Assembly: GCA_030248215.1 (NCBI GenBank)
Contig: JASANG010002509.1
Span: 310,001-374,000 of the forward strand
Direction of reading: 5' to 3'
Source: Enoplolaimus lenunculus
Taxonomy: Eukaryota; Nematoda; Enoplea; Enoplida; Thoracostomopsidae
Length of the DNA: 64,000 bases
Within the stretch, counting starts at the first letter, position 1. Each line of letters starts with the position of its first letter. The position numbers and the translations under genes were made by a program. Under the pieces are notes generated by a model. It searched no databases. It was not told the DNA's origin and worked only from the letters and a program-made list of their open reading frames with translations. Shown here in pieces: positions 35,321-47,000 of the stretch.

Positions 35321-35950
35321 TTAATTTTTGTACTATAATGATAAACGTATTAGCTAAATATAAGCCTAAGTAACGTAATGTTTAAAGTATGTGCCCATAT
35401 TATCAAATATGTGTAGCACCTGTCACCAGTTGGTGGCGTACGTCCTGTATTAAGTCTTGAACCAGCTTATGCAAAGTTTTCAAATGTGGCACATTTTTCC
35501 TACTTGCGATCTGAATTTCAAATCCGCAGTTGCTGCTGTTGGCTTACTTCATACCTAAAGCCAACTGCTAATTAGGTGCTGTTCACAATTGAAAACAGGG
35601 GGGGTTATAACTACTTTTATCGTTTTGTATCCGACGAAAAATAACAGTATTTTTTAACGGGACTGAAATTAAAACGACGCAAACTAGATTTTTTAACAAA
35701 CGGTTTACTAAAGAGATTTATAAATTGTTTTTCAATATTTGTGAAATTTTTCATCGAAATCTCACAAGTGCAAAATGTATTAATGGAGCTGTCGACAGGT
35801 CACCGGTTGTTTTCTGCTTTATTGGTAGTTTCTGTGCCATCATATACTCTACTAAAATATTTACAGTACGTTTGCAATATATATATCAATTGGTGAAATG
35901 CAAGTAGTAATCTTTGACTGAATATTTTGCAGTTTTTGCACGCGTTTTAA

Positions 35951-36207
35951 CTGTTTCTCACATGAATATTTTTTCATGAGACCTACTTTTATGCTAGGAT
36001 TCGAACTCCAGTGACTGCAGTGGGAGGCGTATACCATCACCACTCAGCTATAGCAGCTTGACGCTCGAGCCCGAGGGGGCTGTCACGTCTTGTGGTGATT
36101 TAGTACTATGTAAAAGTGTTGCAATTGTTAAACACAGTGCGATATATACTATTTAACGTATATACACTGCGCTGAGTTGCATACAGGCAACTCAATGTGA
36201 GAAGGGG
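35951..36207 (-). mobile_element. TTAA-flanked MITE with tRNA-like core, copy 4 (best preserved)
   Basis: TTAA is present on both sides (35947-35950 and 36208-36211). Read on the minus strand, the element runs from CCCCTTCTCACATTGAGTTG to ATTCATGTGAGAAACAG, 257 bp. The core has A-box TAGCTGAGTGGTG and B-box GGAGTTCGAATCC. TTAA targets and C-rich tips fit the piggyBac superfamily. Confidence 0.85.
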
Positions 36208-36924
36208 TTAATATAGAAATCATATTTTGTTTGAGCAAAATAGTAATTGAATAGAAAATTTTGAAAATGAGGTTTGCGATTGATTAGAAGAAAGTACATA
36301 TTTTCGAAAACCAAATTCACGGGTCGATTTGATGACAGTTACAGAATAACGAAAATTTCACAAAGCATATACCATCCATACCGATTGTTCAAAAATTGTC
36401 AGTAGTTCTACTCATCGTTTATTGTGTTGAAAACAAATAGGGCTTTGCGTGCGTGCCAAGGTTCTAGCGGAAATCCGATTCTGGATAAAATTACGATAAA
36501 ATTTATATTCCGATTCCTACCGGATGCTATTCCGATGCCGGAATTCCAATTTTTCGGTTATGACCTTTTAAAAGATGCGATGGAACTGAGATTTTGCTTG
36601 TTGTTTCGTTCGTTTGCAAATCTGTTTTTTTCTTAGTAAAAGTATTCTCATTTGTTAGTTGGAGAGCATCTAGCATAGCGACCGATTCCGCTGATTATCG
36701 AAATGTAATTACAATTAAAAACGTTCAGTTTTTACGTTTAACGAGTGACAAAAACTAATCACAAATATATTCCCTCAGAAAGTTTTTTTGTAAACAAACG
36801 ATAAATCCAAACCTTACAATTTTCCCCTCAGAAATTTTGTGTCAAAAGTGATAAGGGTCGTTTACCTTACAATTTTTCTCCTCAGAAAGTATTTCAAAAT
36901 AATGATAAATGCCCTACCTTACAA

Positions 36925-37870
36925 TTTTTTGGCCCATGTTTAATAATAAGGGCTTGCCCACTGGGACACTAGGAGACTGAGACAATGGGAGACTGGGACA
37001 CTAGGAGTTTGGGAGATTAGGATACTGGGAGTGTGAAATTTTTAGTGCACGCTTATGCTTTGGTTTCTGTATAACCATACACTTATGCTTACGTATGTAG
37101 GACAGGCTTAATGATTTTTGTTCGACTCGCGTTCTTTTCCCGCCATGCAGGAATAAGCTAGTTCGTATGGTTTAAGTTTCTTTTTCACAACTACAAATCA
37201 TAAAAAATAACTCAGATGTCGTACCGTTAAAGCATATATAGTTTTGGGGTAGTTAATAGCTTTCGTGTACTTTTGTTTTTGTAAACTCTGATGGGTATCT
37301 GCAGCCAAATTGCCATAAAAATATCTACGTTTGCCATATTTTGTATTGACGGCAATTGGTAAGGCATTTTTAAGAGACAAGTTATAGAATTCATTGACCG
37401 AGTGCGATTAGAAACTAGTTTTGGAAATATGTACACAAAGCCAGCCACGTTTTCCATTAAATCTCCGAGGGGTCCGAGTAGGGGCGTCCGCAGAAAATTA
37501 TATTTTGGGAACACCGAATTTCATAGGGGCCCAATTGCTGTGCAGATCATATTTGAAAATTGCTTCATGTAATAGGTTTTAATTTTACGCATACAAGTGC
37601 GTGAAATAATACATTGCCTTATTTTCTGACTTATGCTTAGTCTTATGCTTAGATTAAGCCTAGGCTTAAACTTAGACTCAGTTTGGCTTCGACAAAACGT
37701 TAGCTTTAGGCTTGATTTTGCTACACTTAGCTTAGGCTTAAACTTATGCTTAGAATTAGGCTTCCATTTTGGCTTAGCCTCTAAACTGGCAGATTGAGAT
37801 AATGTGACAATGGTAGACTGGGAAAGTTACAGACTGAGGCACTGGGGGCCTGAGACAGTTCGAGACTGTT
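36925..37870 (+). repeat. Composite block of TTAGGC-like hexamers and a 10-bp CTGGGACACT repeat
   Basis: It starts with a GGCCCATGTT end. A tandem of GGGAGACTGGGACACTAGG-type decamers runs at 36957-37035 with a similar stretch at 37785-37865. GCTTAGGCTTAAACTTA hexamers lie at 37620-37780. Confidence 0.6.
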
Positions 37871-37914
37871 GGTACTATTCGGTCTGCACGACCCCTGTTT
37901 AAAGTTTTGCCCAA

Positions 37915-38030
37915 AGTTAATGATCACACCGGAAATCGAGCCTCGGCCCTCTTGCTTTCGAGCCAAGCATGCTACCGCTACACCACGCGGTCATTGCAGC
38001 AACTTCTTATACTGGTATATGTACACAGGC
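37915..38030 (-). repeat. tRNA-like SINE or tRNA pseudogene
   Basis: On the minus strand it reads GACCGCGTGGTGTAGCGGTA, a good D-arm and A box, then GAGGCTCGATTTCCGGT as a B box. The anticodon stem is imperfect and the acceptor does not pair, so it is probably not functional. Confidence 0.5.
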
Positions 38031-38477
38031 ATGTTTATTTCATTTCAATATCCGGTTACGCCCTGCCCAGCACTATTGAAGCAGTTGCACAATAAAATTC
38101 TTTGTTTAGAATAGTATATTTTACGCTCATAGCAATCAGAGTGTGACTTAGGGTACGGCCCTTAGAGCAACAAGTTTATCAAGTGCTTGAGAAACGAAAA
38201 TTGAGGTTTGGAAACCCCAAAAAGCGTGATCGCGTTTCGGACATCCGAAATAGAAAACTTAATTTCGGATACCTGGATAATATTCGTATAAAAATATCCC
38301 GCAAGAATTTCGAATAAATATCCGGCAAGAATTGCTGGATATGAAAAAATATCCGATGCCCATCACTACGTTACAGAAAAATTAATTTTTTAACGCTATT
38401 TTAATAAACGTACTGGATCCAGAGGTGAGGCGAAATTATGATGAATTAGTTAATTTTAGCCAATAACTAAGTAATGC

Positions 38478-38924
38478 GGGGTTCACGTTACAACTGGGGC
38501 AGCGGGGAACACGTTTTGTCCTTATTAATAGCGGGTAACATAAATGTATTGAAAGAAAATTTTTCCAGAAACAGAAACGTAGAAGCTAATCCAGCGTTCA
38601 AAATCATTTAATCCAATCGGAATCTAACTTTTAACCATTTCGTAGAGTAAAAATTTCGTTGTCCTACGTAAGATCGCCATATTTAATGGAATTTTGGAAT
38701 ATCATGTGATATTCGCATAAAATGTCCCGTGATATGACAATGCCTATTTGTATACAGTGATCGCTCGACATCAGTGATTTACAAGTCAATATCATGTGAG
38801 ACATTGTCATTTTGTCGTGTTACCCCCTATTTATAGATAGCAAAATTTCATGTTGACGTCGAATTAACATGGGACAAAACGTGTTCCGAGCTAAACCCAA
38901 TTATAACGTGCACCCGCATAAGTT
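38478..38924 (+). mobile_element. Inverted-repeat element, GCGGGGTTCACGTTACAACTGGG ends
   Basis: The right end CCCAATTATAACGTGCACCCGC is the inverse of the left. The inside holds ATATCATGTGATATTC palindromes. A related longer element starts near 40129 (GCTGGGATCACGTTATAACT). Confidence 0.65.
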
Positions 38925-40128
38925 ACTTGGTTTAACGCTAATTGTCTGGGAATTCCGGAAATTCTTCCCTGATAATTGTGACAAGTAAAACGAAACGCAC
39001 TAAACAGATAATTACCGGAATTTCCGGCAAAAATTCTACCGGAGCCGGAGGCCGATTTTCAGCCGGAGCCCAAGACAGAACTCCGGCTGTACCCTGACAA
39101 ACAGGTATGACTTGAACGGCACAAAAATGTGGCTCGACATCGATTCCATCAAAAAAGAACTATGTGTAAACGGAACCTTGCGGAACATTGGACGTCGCGT
39201 TTACTAAAATCCACGCTTGCCAATTTATTTTACAATAGTCAGTTAAAAACACAAGCACATTGTCTAACATTCATGTCGACAAGTCGCCACCAAATAGCGA
39301 ATACTATGACTCCAATGCATTAGCTCAATATGCATTAATCGAATCCAGAGTGCAACCGAATGACAAAACACCGAAGTTGGAGGTTAACAAACGCTGCGGA
39401 ATATGGAGGCGAGGTAAAATTACGTAATATAAATGGTGCTGTTGCCAAAAACTTCGTTGCAACCACACCCGGATGTTCTCTGGTAGAAACAACAAACAAG
39501 ATACAAATAAATAACGTTCTGAATTATATTTACGCTTGCTAAATTAGCAGTCTTAATGCGCATATGCCTAACAAATTGTCGAAAGGCTTGGCGGCACATT
39601 GTTCAAGTTAATCAGGGAGAAAAATGATGATTTTCAATGCTGCTGTTTTAAAATTTTCATTTCCCGCAAAGATTTTTCACTTTTCGCGTCAGTCAAAAAA
39701 TGCGAAAGCCAATGATATACCTATAGTTTATACAATAATTTGGACGGGCGATATTCAGTTAGTTTCACATCAATGCCACAATGTAACCGCAGTATTTAAC
39801 AAATTATTGCAACAAAATCACAAGGGGGCCTGCTTATCCATATAACAGTCAGTAGTTACCAACAAAACCATGGCAATGAACAAGCTACTGCATTTTCAGT
39901 GAAATTAAGTCAGCAATAAAACAACCAACAATTGGTGTACACTATGTAGCAATGGATACAGCTAATGACAAAAAGACGTTAAATTTATTGCCCAAGAGCT
40001 ACTACATATTGATATCATTAAAATCGCGCGTTTTCTTTCACAGCACTTTTCTGACGTTCGCCAATAAAGCTGCTTTTCATTAGCGCGTCTTTGCCATGGA
40101 CATCATTCTGGAAATTCGTATAAGTATA

Positions 40129-40810
40129 ATGCTGGGATCACGTTATAACTGGGGCAACCTGGATCACGTTTCGCCCCTATTACAATAACGGGTAACATGT
40201 TGTCTGCATGACAATCCGCTATAAAAAATTTGAATTGTCTGCTATCCTCATGTGACATTCAGTGTTTGTACTGCAATATCATATTATGATATTCGAAATA
40301 TTGTCCGTCAATATCATATGACAATGACATGCTTGGAAATGTCTGAAAAGTTGTGGTAAACTAGCCTGCATGTCCTGAAGCTTGAAATATTTGCACTTAG
40401 GAGCATTAAGGCAAAATTACCGCCAGAACAGAATAAAAATAGAAGCTAATTCAATATTCGAATGCATTTAATGCTATATTATCTGACTTTTCATTATATT
40501 ATTAGTGCGCACAAATTATATTGCCCTGCATCATATCCTGTGATATTCGGTAGAATTTCGGAATATCATATTATTATTATATGCGCATAAATATCCCGCG
40601 GTATCATGTGACATATGGCTGTTTGTGAATATACGATGATTACTGGGTATCACTGATTTGCGTGCAAATGTTATGTGACATTCATGTTTAGTCTTCATAA
40701 CTGCTATTCAGATAACAACAGAGGTCATTCGTGACTGTCTCTCATTAATGTTTAAAACAGAAGTTGATTTGTCCAACTATGATATTCTGTCTAAAGGACA
40801 AAACGTATAA
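40129..40810 (+). mobile_element. Relative of the element at 38478
   Basis: The left end GGGATCACGTTATAACTGGG and inner AATATCATATTATGATATTC palindromes are shared; the right end GGACAAAACGT is worn. Confidence 0.5.
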
Positions 40811-40916
40811 ATATTAAATTTCAATTCAAGTACTACAATATTGCAATACAGCTTGCTTTGTAACATTTATGCGAAGTGATTTTTTAAGACAACAACAATA
40901 ACACATAGACACGTAC

Positions 40917-41048
40917 CACAAATTCCGCGTAGGTTGGCTGAACAGATGCAATCGATCCATGTGGAGAAGAGAGTGGTTGGACGCAAATCGGAGGCACCTG
41001 TGCTATATCTTGAAACGCCAAGCGTTTTACGGCAACCATTTTCGCGGG
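40917..41048 (-). CDS. PRC1: PRC1 exon 12 (near C-terminus)
   Basis: Exactly 44 codons, phase 0, ending at GTG/GTACGT. GSIASVQPTYAEF matches the conserved C-terminal block NSVASTYSEF. A further small exon is likely. Without splicing, the frame would stop at TAA about 12 codons later. Confidence 0.8.
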
Positions 41049-44000
41049 CTAAAAATAACACTAAATTTTTTCCGCGAAACCTCAAATGAAGATTATGTAG
41101 GCTTATAAACACATATTTAACAAAGATGGATACTTGCAGTGGACAAGAACTAGCAAATGCAAGTTATGAATTAAGTATACGACGACGATGCTTGAAAACT
41201 TAAACCGAAAGGTCACTACTTAATTCGTCTTACCGACAACTGGTTGTTGACATGTCTTTTGTTTCCGGGTCCACAACTTTGTGTTCCCGGCGGTGGCTTC
41301 GAATTTGACGGTGGTGGATGTAAGAGTGGACGATCAGTGGGAAGACGTGGCGAGTTAGCAACCGAAGATGCAGCAACAGAAGTAACAGCAGCGCTTACTG
41401 CTAGACTGGAATGGATGTACCGTGTGGATTGCAACCGCGAACGGCTAGCGTTCTTCTAGAAAAAAAACGAAATCCAATTCCTGTGCTAAGATGTTTTGGC
41501 ATCCGGTCCCAACCTGATCATTTCCTATACGACATAATAAAAACTTCCAATTTAATATCATGCAAAACGATAACAGAAATTATAAAAATATCTCTAGGTC
41601 AAATGTCAAACAATCAACACAAAGATATACCTTCAACAGTGGCGTCTTTACAGGAGTTCGCCCACGCATTTTGGGAGATGCTGGGACTGAGCCATAAATT
41701 TGTTCAATTTCAGCCTGTTCTTTTTTCTTTCGCAACTAAAATATTCCTTATCATTATTTTATGTAAATTGCAGTCCAGTTCAAAATAATACATTATGCGC
41801 AATCACAATCAAGAGTGGGTCGATACACAATCCCAGACTTGCAGCAAAATTGAATATTCCGAACAAAATAGTACATGTAATGTAGGGGTGTGTCGATTAA
41901 TCGGCATAAATATATGTAATAATCTTCACTTTTCGTGAGCATCGGCACCGCAAAAAATTGCCACTCTGCCGACATTTTTTGCACCTAGCAGCGAGTTGGA
42001 ATGCTATGAATTTCACATGTTAGCGTATATCGGTGCGTCTGATTACGGAAACTGTTCTCTTGTGTTTGTGGTTGAAAAAACATTGTGAAATGAACTGTTC
42101 TCCTATTATAATCGTTATGGTTTAGCTCTTCGTATTATAATGAAGTAATGTATCCTTTTCGTTCTTTAAGCATCGTGTATTAAAACTGGAGTCGGCATCG
42201 GCATATTTTCAAAACAAAAATCGACAGTGGCAAAAATTTTGTTATCGACACATTCGTAAAGGAATGTTTATGAACTTAGAAATGCGGAAATGAAAACGCT
42301 AGAATGAGTGCAATCATAAACACAAGTAGTGTTCTATGACATACGTGCTATGCGTTACTTTCCAAAAAAACTACAATTGATCACCAATATCTCATCGAAT
42401 AAAACTTGCAGTCGACGTTAAGATACAAAATAAAGAAGTATTTTTGTTAAAATCAGTTTCAAAACCGTTTTCATTATGAGTTGAGTTTAAATGTTTGACA
42501 AAAACGTCGAAACTTAATCTTATTTCTACGTCACTAAGCACATCCAATAATGTTACTTTTTCTTCTCGTTCCTGCTTTTTCAACGTTTCCCATTGTTCTT
42601 TTTGCCAATGAATGTAATCACAGACGTACATGTCGTACACACGTACGGATTCGCCATTGTGCTCTGCACGATAACGCTCCACTAGTTCGTCCAACTTGCT
42701 TTCACACTAAACACCCTTTTTCCGACACATAAAAATAGTCGAGAAACACATACTGTTTGTGATTTTGTACAAATAATTTTGAACAAAACGCGTACATGAA
42801 CCGATTTTGCAATTATTGTAAATTTTTCTATGCCTTACATAATGCTGCAAAATCAATATGTCTTAAATTACGGTAAATTTAAAAGTATCGTCCAGGGTGC
42901 AAAGCGGAACTGAATTAAACAGAATCAGAATAGCAAGTTTATACCGGAATCGGAAGCTAAAAATTTTGTGACTATGCGCATAATTTGTATTGACAAATAT
43001 AATAATATTGATTTAGGGTGTCTGTTGGCTGGCAACAATTTTCAAAAACGCGCATGTGGCGGTCATTTTTATTCTTAAAGCTAAGCTACAATCAATTGAT
43101 CGAAAACAATTTAATAGATAAAGAATACACAATTTTTATGCAACAATATCACAAAATGTAGACCTAAAAGTCAAAATTCCTACGATTGATTGTGCAATCG
43201 GAATTCTAAAAGGAATCCGAATTAATTTCAATTGCAACTTTGCATCGTTATCAATGTTGTGCAAAAACACTAATATACTACTTTACCGAAACCTAAAACG
43301 ACACTTGAATGCTCGTACCAAGTAATGCACTCACCCGGTTCAGATTGCGAATGTTAGTTCGTTTCGCTCTCTCTTCTTCAAGTAATGTACCACCTCGATT
43401 ATTGTAACGATCTGGCACTGAACTGGATGATTTACGCTAAAAAACTTAGGTACACTAAACCTACAATAAAGACTTTGGTTGAAAGTTTCTACTGCTGAAC
43501 ACTAATTTTTCAAAACATTTGCTTAGACAGAAACGGTCATTAATCACTTATCTTGTACACGCTCGCAAAATAAAATATCACTACAAGGGTGCAACCGAAA
43601 TTACAATTTACTAGAACCTTAATTCAAAAACATTATGGAAACGGAACGGAAAATGAATAATACATGCCACCGAAAATTCATTTTAATTTTCTTTTTTGCA
43701 ATACTATTGGTAAAATAACCCTTAGTTGGAGATCGGTATTCACTTTATCTGCTGTATTTTGGATTTTCATAATCCACGGAAGCGAGATCTACCTTCGGTG
43801 TTTATTTTCGGCGATTGTGAAAGTTTACATACTATACTAATAAAATGTATTTAATTTTATCGTCATTTTTAGGAAAATATTTTAATTTCCAATGACCAAA
43901 TTTTAATTTTCTTATTCCGATAGCACCCTGCGCCCAAAGTACATGATGTATCGAATTCAGCAAAATGCTAACATACCTCGAATTCTTTAAAAACATCAAA

Positions 44001-47000
44001 ATGCGCTTTCCATTGATTAACACACGATAGAATTTCACGACGCGATTCAAACTCATTTTCCAGTTGAGTAACTTCTGTTTCGTTTTGCCGCAGCAATTCT
44101 GGTGTGAAGTTTTCTGCAAATTAAGTGTAGTGTGAAAAATGGCATACATCCGTGCACTGTTATAGCCAGAAAAAAAGTTTCTTGTTAGGTCACGACATAC
44201 TATATATTTTCGTATTTTCAAACATGATCATAGAAGCGAGAAATTTTCAGAAAGGGGACCCTTACCTTTTTAACATATTAGAAAAAATTTCGGGGGAAGT
44301 AATGCCACCTATTCCACCGTCTACTATGACGTATGTAAACGACGCGTACGACAGGTTTAATATTTCAAGATTTCGATTGAATGAAAAAACTAAGGATCAT
44401 ATCAGGTAACCGTAACTACGCTTGGCGTCTGGAAACTGCTAGTGGATTCTGGTTTTATCACTGGTGAGGAAAACAAGCAATATATTAACCTTGTGAGATT
44501 AACGGGAAACGTTCGCGCTCCGAAAGTGGTACACAACATAGCTCCCATAATTCTTGCAGACGCATGGATATTTGGACGATTTTTTCTTGCATTTCAAACA
44601 TAAACAATTGAAATCGCTCTTCTAGCTAAAAATTAAATTTTACAACCAATAATTCTATAATAATGTATATGATTTGGTCTTAAACAGGATGCAACCAGAA
44701 TTTAGGTTCCGACAAGAAAATCAGACATTTTCTTTACTGAAATATTTTTAACTTGAAAATTATCGAAAAAGCGGGACATATCCTAAGTTATTTTCCGTAT
44801 TGCCATATTTACGATTGGTGCCACACACCATATTAGGTTCGTGTCGATTATTTGGCATTGGTGATAATCGGAACTTTTCGTGACTATCGGCATCGGCACA
44901 GCAAAACATTGCCGATTCTTTGCCGATACTTTCTGCACATAACAGTCAGCGGGAATGCTATCAATTTCGTTTCTGGGCGGGGTGCAAAGCGGAACTGAAT
45001 TATATATACCGGAATCGGGATCGGAATCGGAACAGCAAATTTATACGGGAATTGTTATCGGAATTGGAACTAAAAATTTTGTGACTGTACGAATAAATTA
45101 TATTGATAAATATGTTGATTCAGGGTGTGTGTTGGCTGACAACAATTTTCAAAAAGGTTGCCCGAACAAGTTGGCGATAATTTTTGGTTCTATAAAAGCT
45201 AATCAACAATCAATTATTGATAAGTTAACTAGTAATCGAATGCAATTTATAGATAAATAATACAGAATTTTTATGCAACGTATCACAACAACTAAGATTG
45301 AAATTGATTGAATCAGAATTCCCGTTGCACCCTGATGTCGGGCCATTAAAACTGTGATCTCTTGCGTTTGTGTTTGAAAAATTAATTGATATGAACCGTT
45401 TCAAAATTCCGATTCGGATCGATCGTGCAATTAGAATCGGAACTCGGTTTGAATCGGAATACTAATCGGAATTCGGCTGCCACTTCTTTTACAGTTTATG
45501 TGTTCATCAGGGTGCGACGGGATATCAGGTGCCGATGTAATATCTAGCAAAAACTGAAGTCCGTAACCGGTTCCGGTATAAACCTACCGGATACCAGATA
45601 TTTACGGTTGCGGTACGGAATAACACAAAACTGCTTTTACAAGTAAGCATCTTTAACATCTTTGTGCGATTACATTTCTGAGCAAGTCAAGAAGTACAAG
45701 TTTTGATACGTTTTCAGGCAATTTAACTTATATATGTAAGTAGGCAATTTAACTTATATATGTAAGTGAGCGAGAGTTAAACTCATTTTTACCGCTAATT
45801 TTTGCCGAATCTGAACCTGAACCTTCGTTACCACCCTAGCACCCTAGCTACAACAAAAATAATTAACATAATATGCGACTGACTTCGTTATCGTATGTAC
45901 GCAATTGTTCCATTAATTCAATTGTAAGCGGCACGTTTTCATAGTCGGAACGCAGCAGCACTGTCTCAAAACTGTCCTCAGTCTTATCTATTCCCATCTG
46001 TCGTAGACGACCAACAGCTTTGTTGCGAACTGCTGTAAATTCTTTTTCGCGACTGGTCTATAATAAGTGGATGGATGTAATACGTGTAATATGTTCTCTG
46101 TGATGTCTATTGTCCACACGCCATTTTGTTCATTCTGACGCAGACCAAATCAACATTTTGTGCCTCCTATACCTACATTGCTAGGATTTCTTTAGGCTAC
46201 TAGCGAGAAGGGTGACGAGAACCCTACCAAAGAGAACGCTGTGGGGAAGCGAAATTGGGTAAGAGAAGTAAGTTTAACTATACGTATAGACGCAATAATT
46301 CATGTGTGCACGACGTCAAAGCTGGTCTGAATTATACTTCATCCATCCACAAATTGTTAACACTGCGTATTAATGTTTGGATTTGACAAAAAAGGAGGGT
46401 AAAGCAAACTGGGACAAGAAAAGCGGAGTGAAGTGATGGGGATTAGGAAGTGTGTGGGATTCTTTCACCAAATAGAACACCAGTAATACCGAGCAAGCCG
46501 AAAATTGACCTTGCATAACGTCGCATTTAAACTATATACATACAATTTTCAATTCAATGCAAGTTTCAAAGTCAGAACATAGCTGAAATTATAGTACGTA
46601 TATAAGCAATTGTTTCATATCTGTTTTGAATTTTGCATACATGAGCGCGCAAACTGAAATTTATATTGCTTCGTATTTTGGACGTTCTCCAACCGCGCAA
46701 AATGAAAACTAACAAACACATACCAGAACAGCTTTCTTTGAGGCCACATCGTTAGTTAACCGATCAATTTCAGAAAGAGTAGGTACAAACGCGTCATAAG
46801 TCTGCTCCGAGTCTCGTGCTTGCATATACCGCTCGTAAAACTCCGACGGACCAGAACCCAAGCGATCCAGCACGGTGCTACACAATACAATATAATATGA
46901 TCGTTTTCAAACGCCGCAGAAGTCTTACATTATACAACACTATAAATCTTTTGTACCTTTCAGCACTGTTGCCAAAATATTGTATATACTATCAGTCCAC

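Larger units (their letters stand above)
35321..40916. other. Convergent intergenic region between Dchs and PRC1
   Basis: It contains both 3' ends and many repeats (listed separately). Open frames at 39129-39323, 39360-39542 and 39624-39845 lie close together on the plus strand but match nothing I recognise; the last PRC1 exon may hide in this region. Confidence 0.6.

Noticed and set aside
37227-37514. Minus-strand 95-residue frame as the last PRC1 exon
   Set aside because: It shows no similarity to the PRC1 C-terminus and overlaps repeats.
41411-41788. Plus-strand 125-residue frame
   Set aside because: It runs antisense over PRC1 exons 10 and 11 and has no features of its own.
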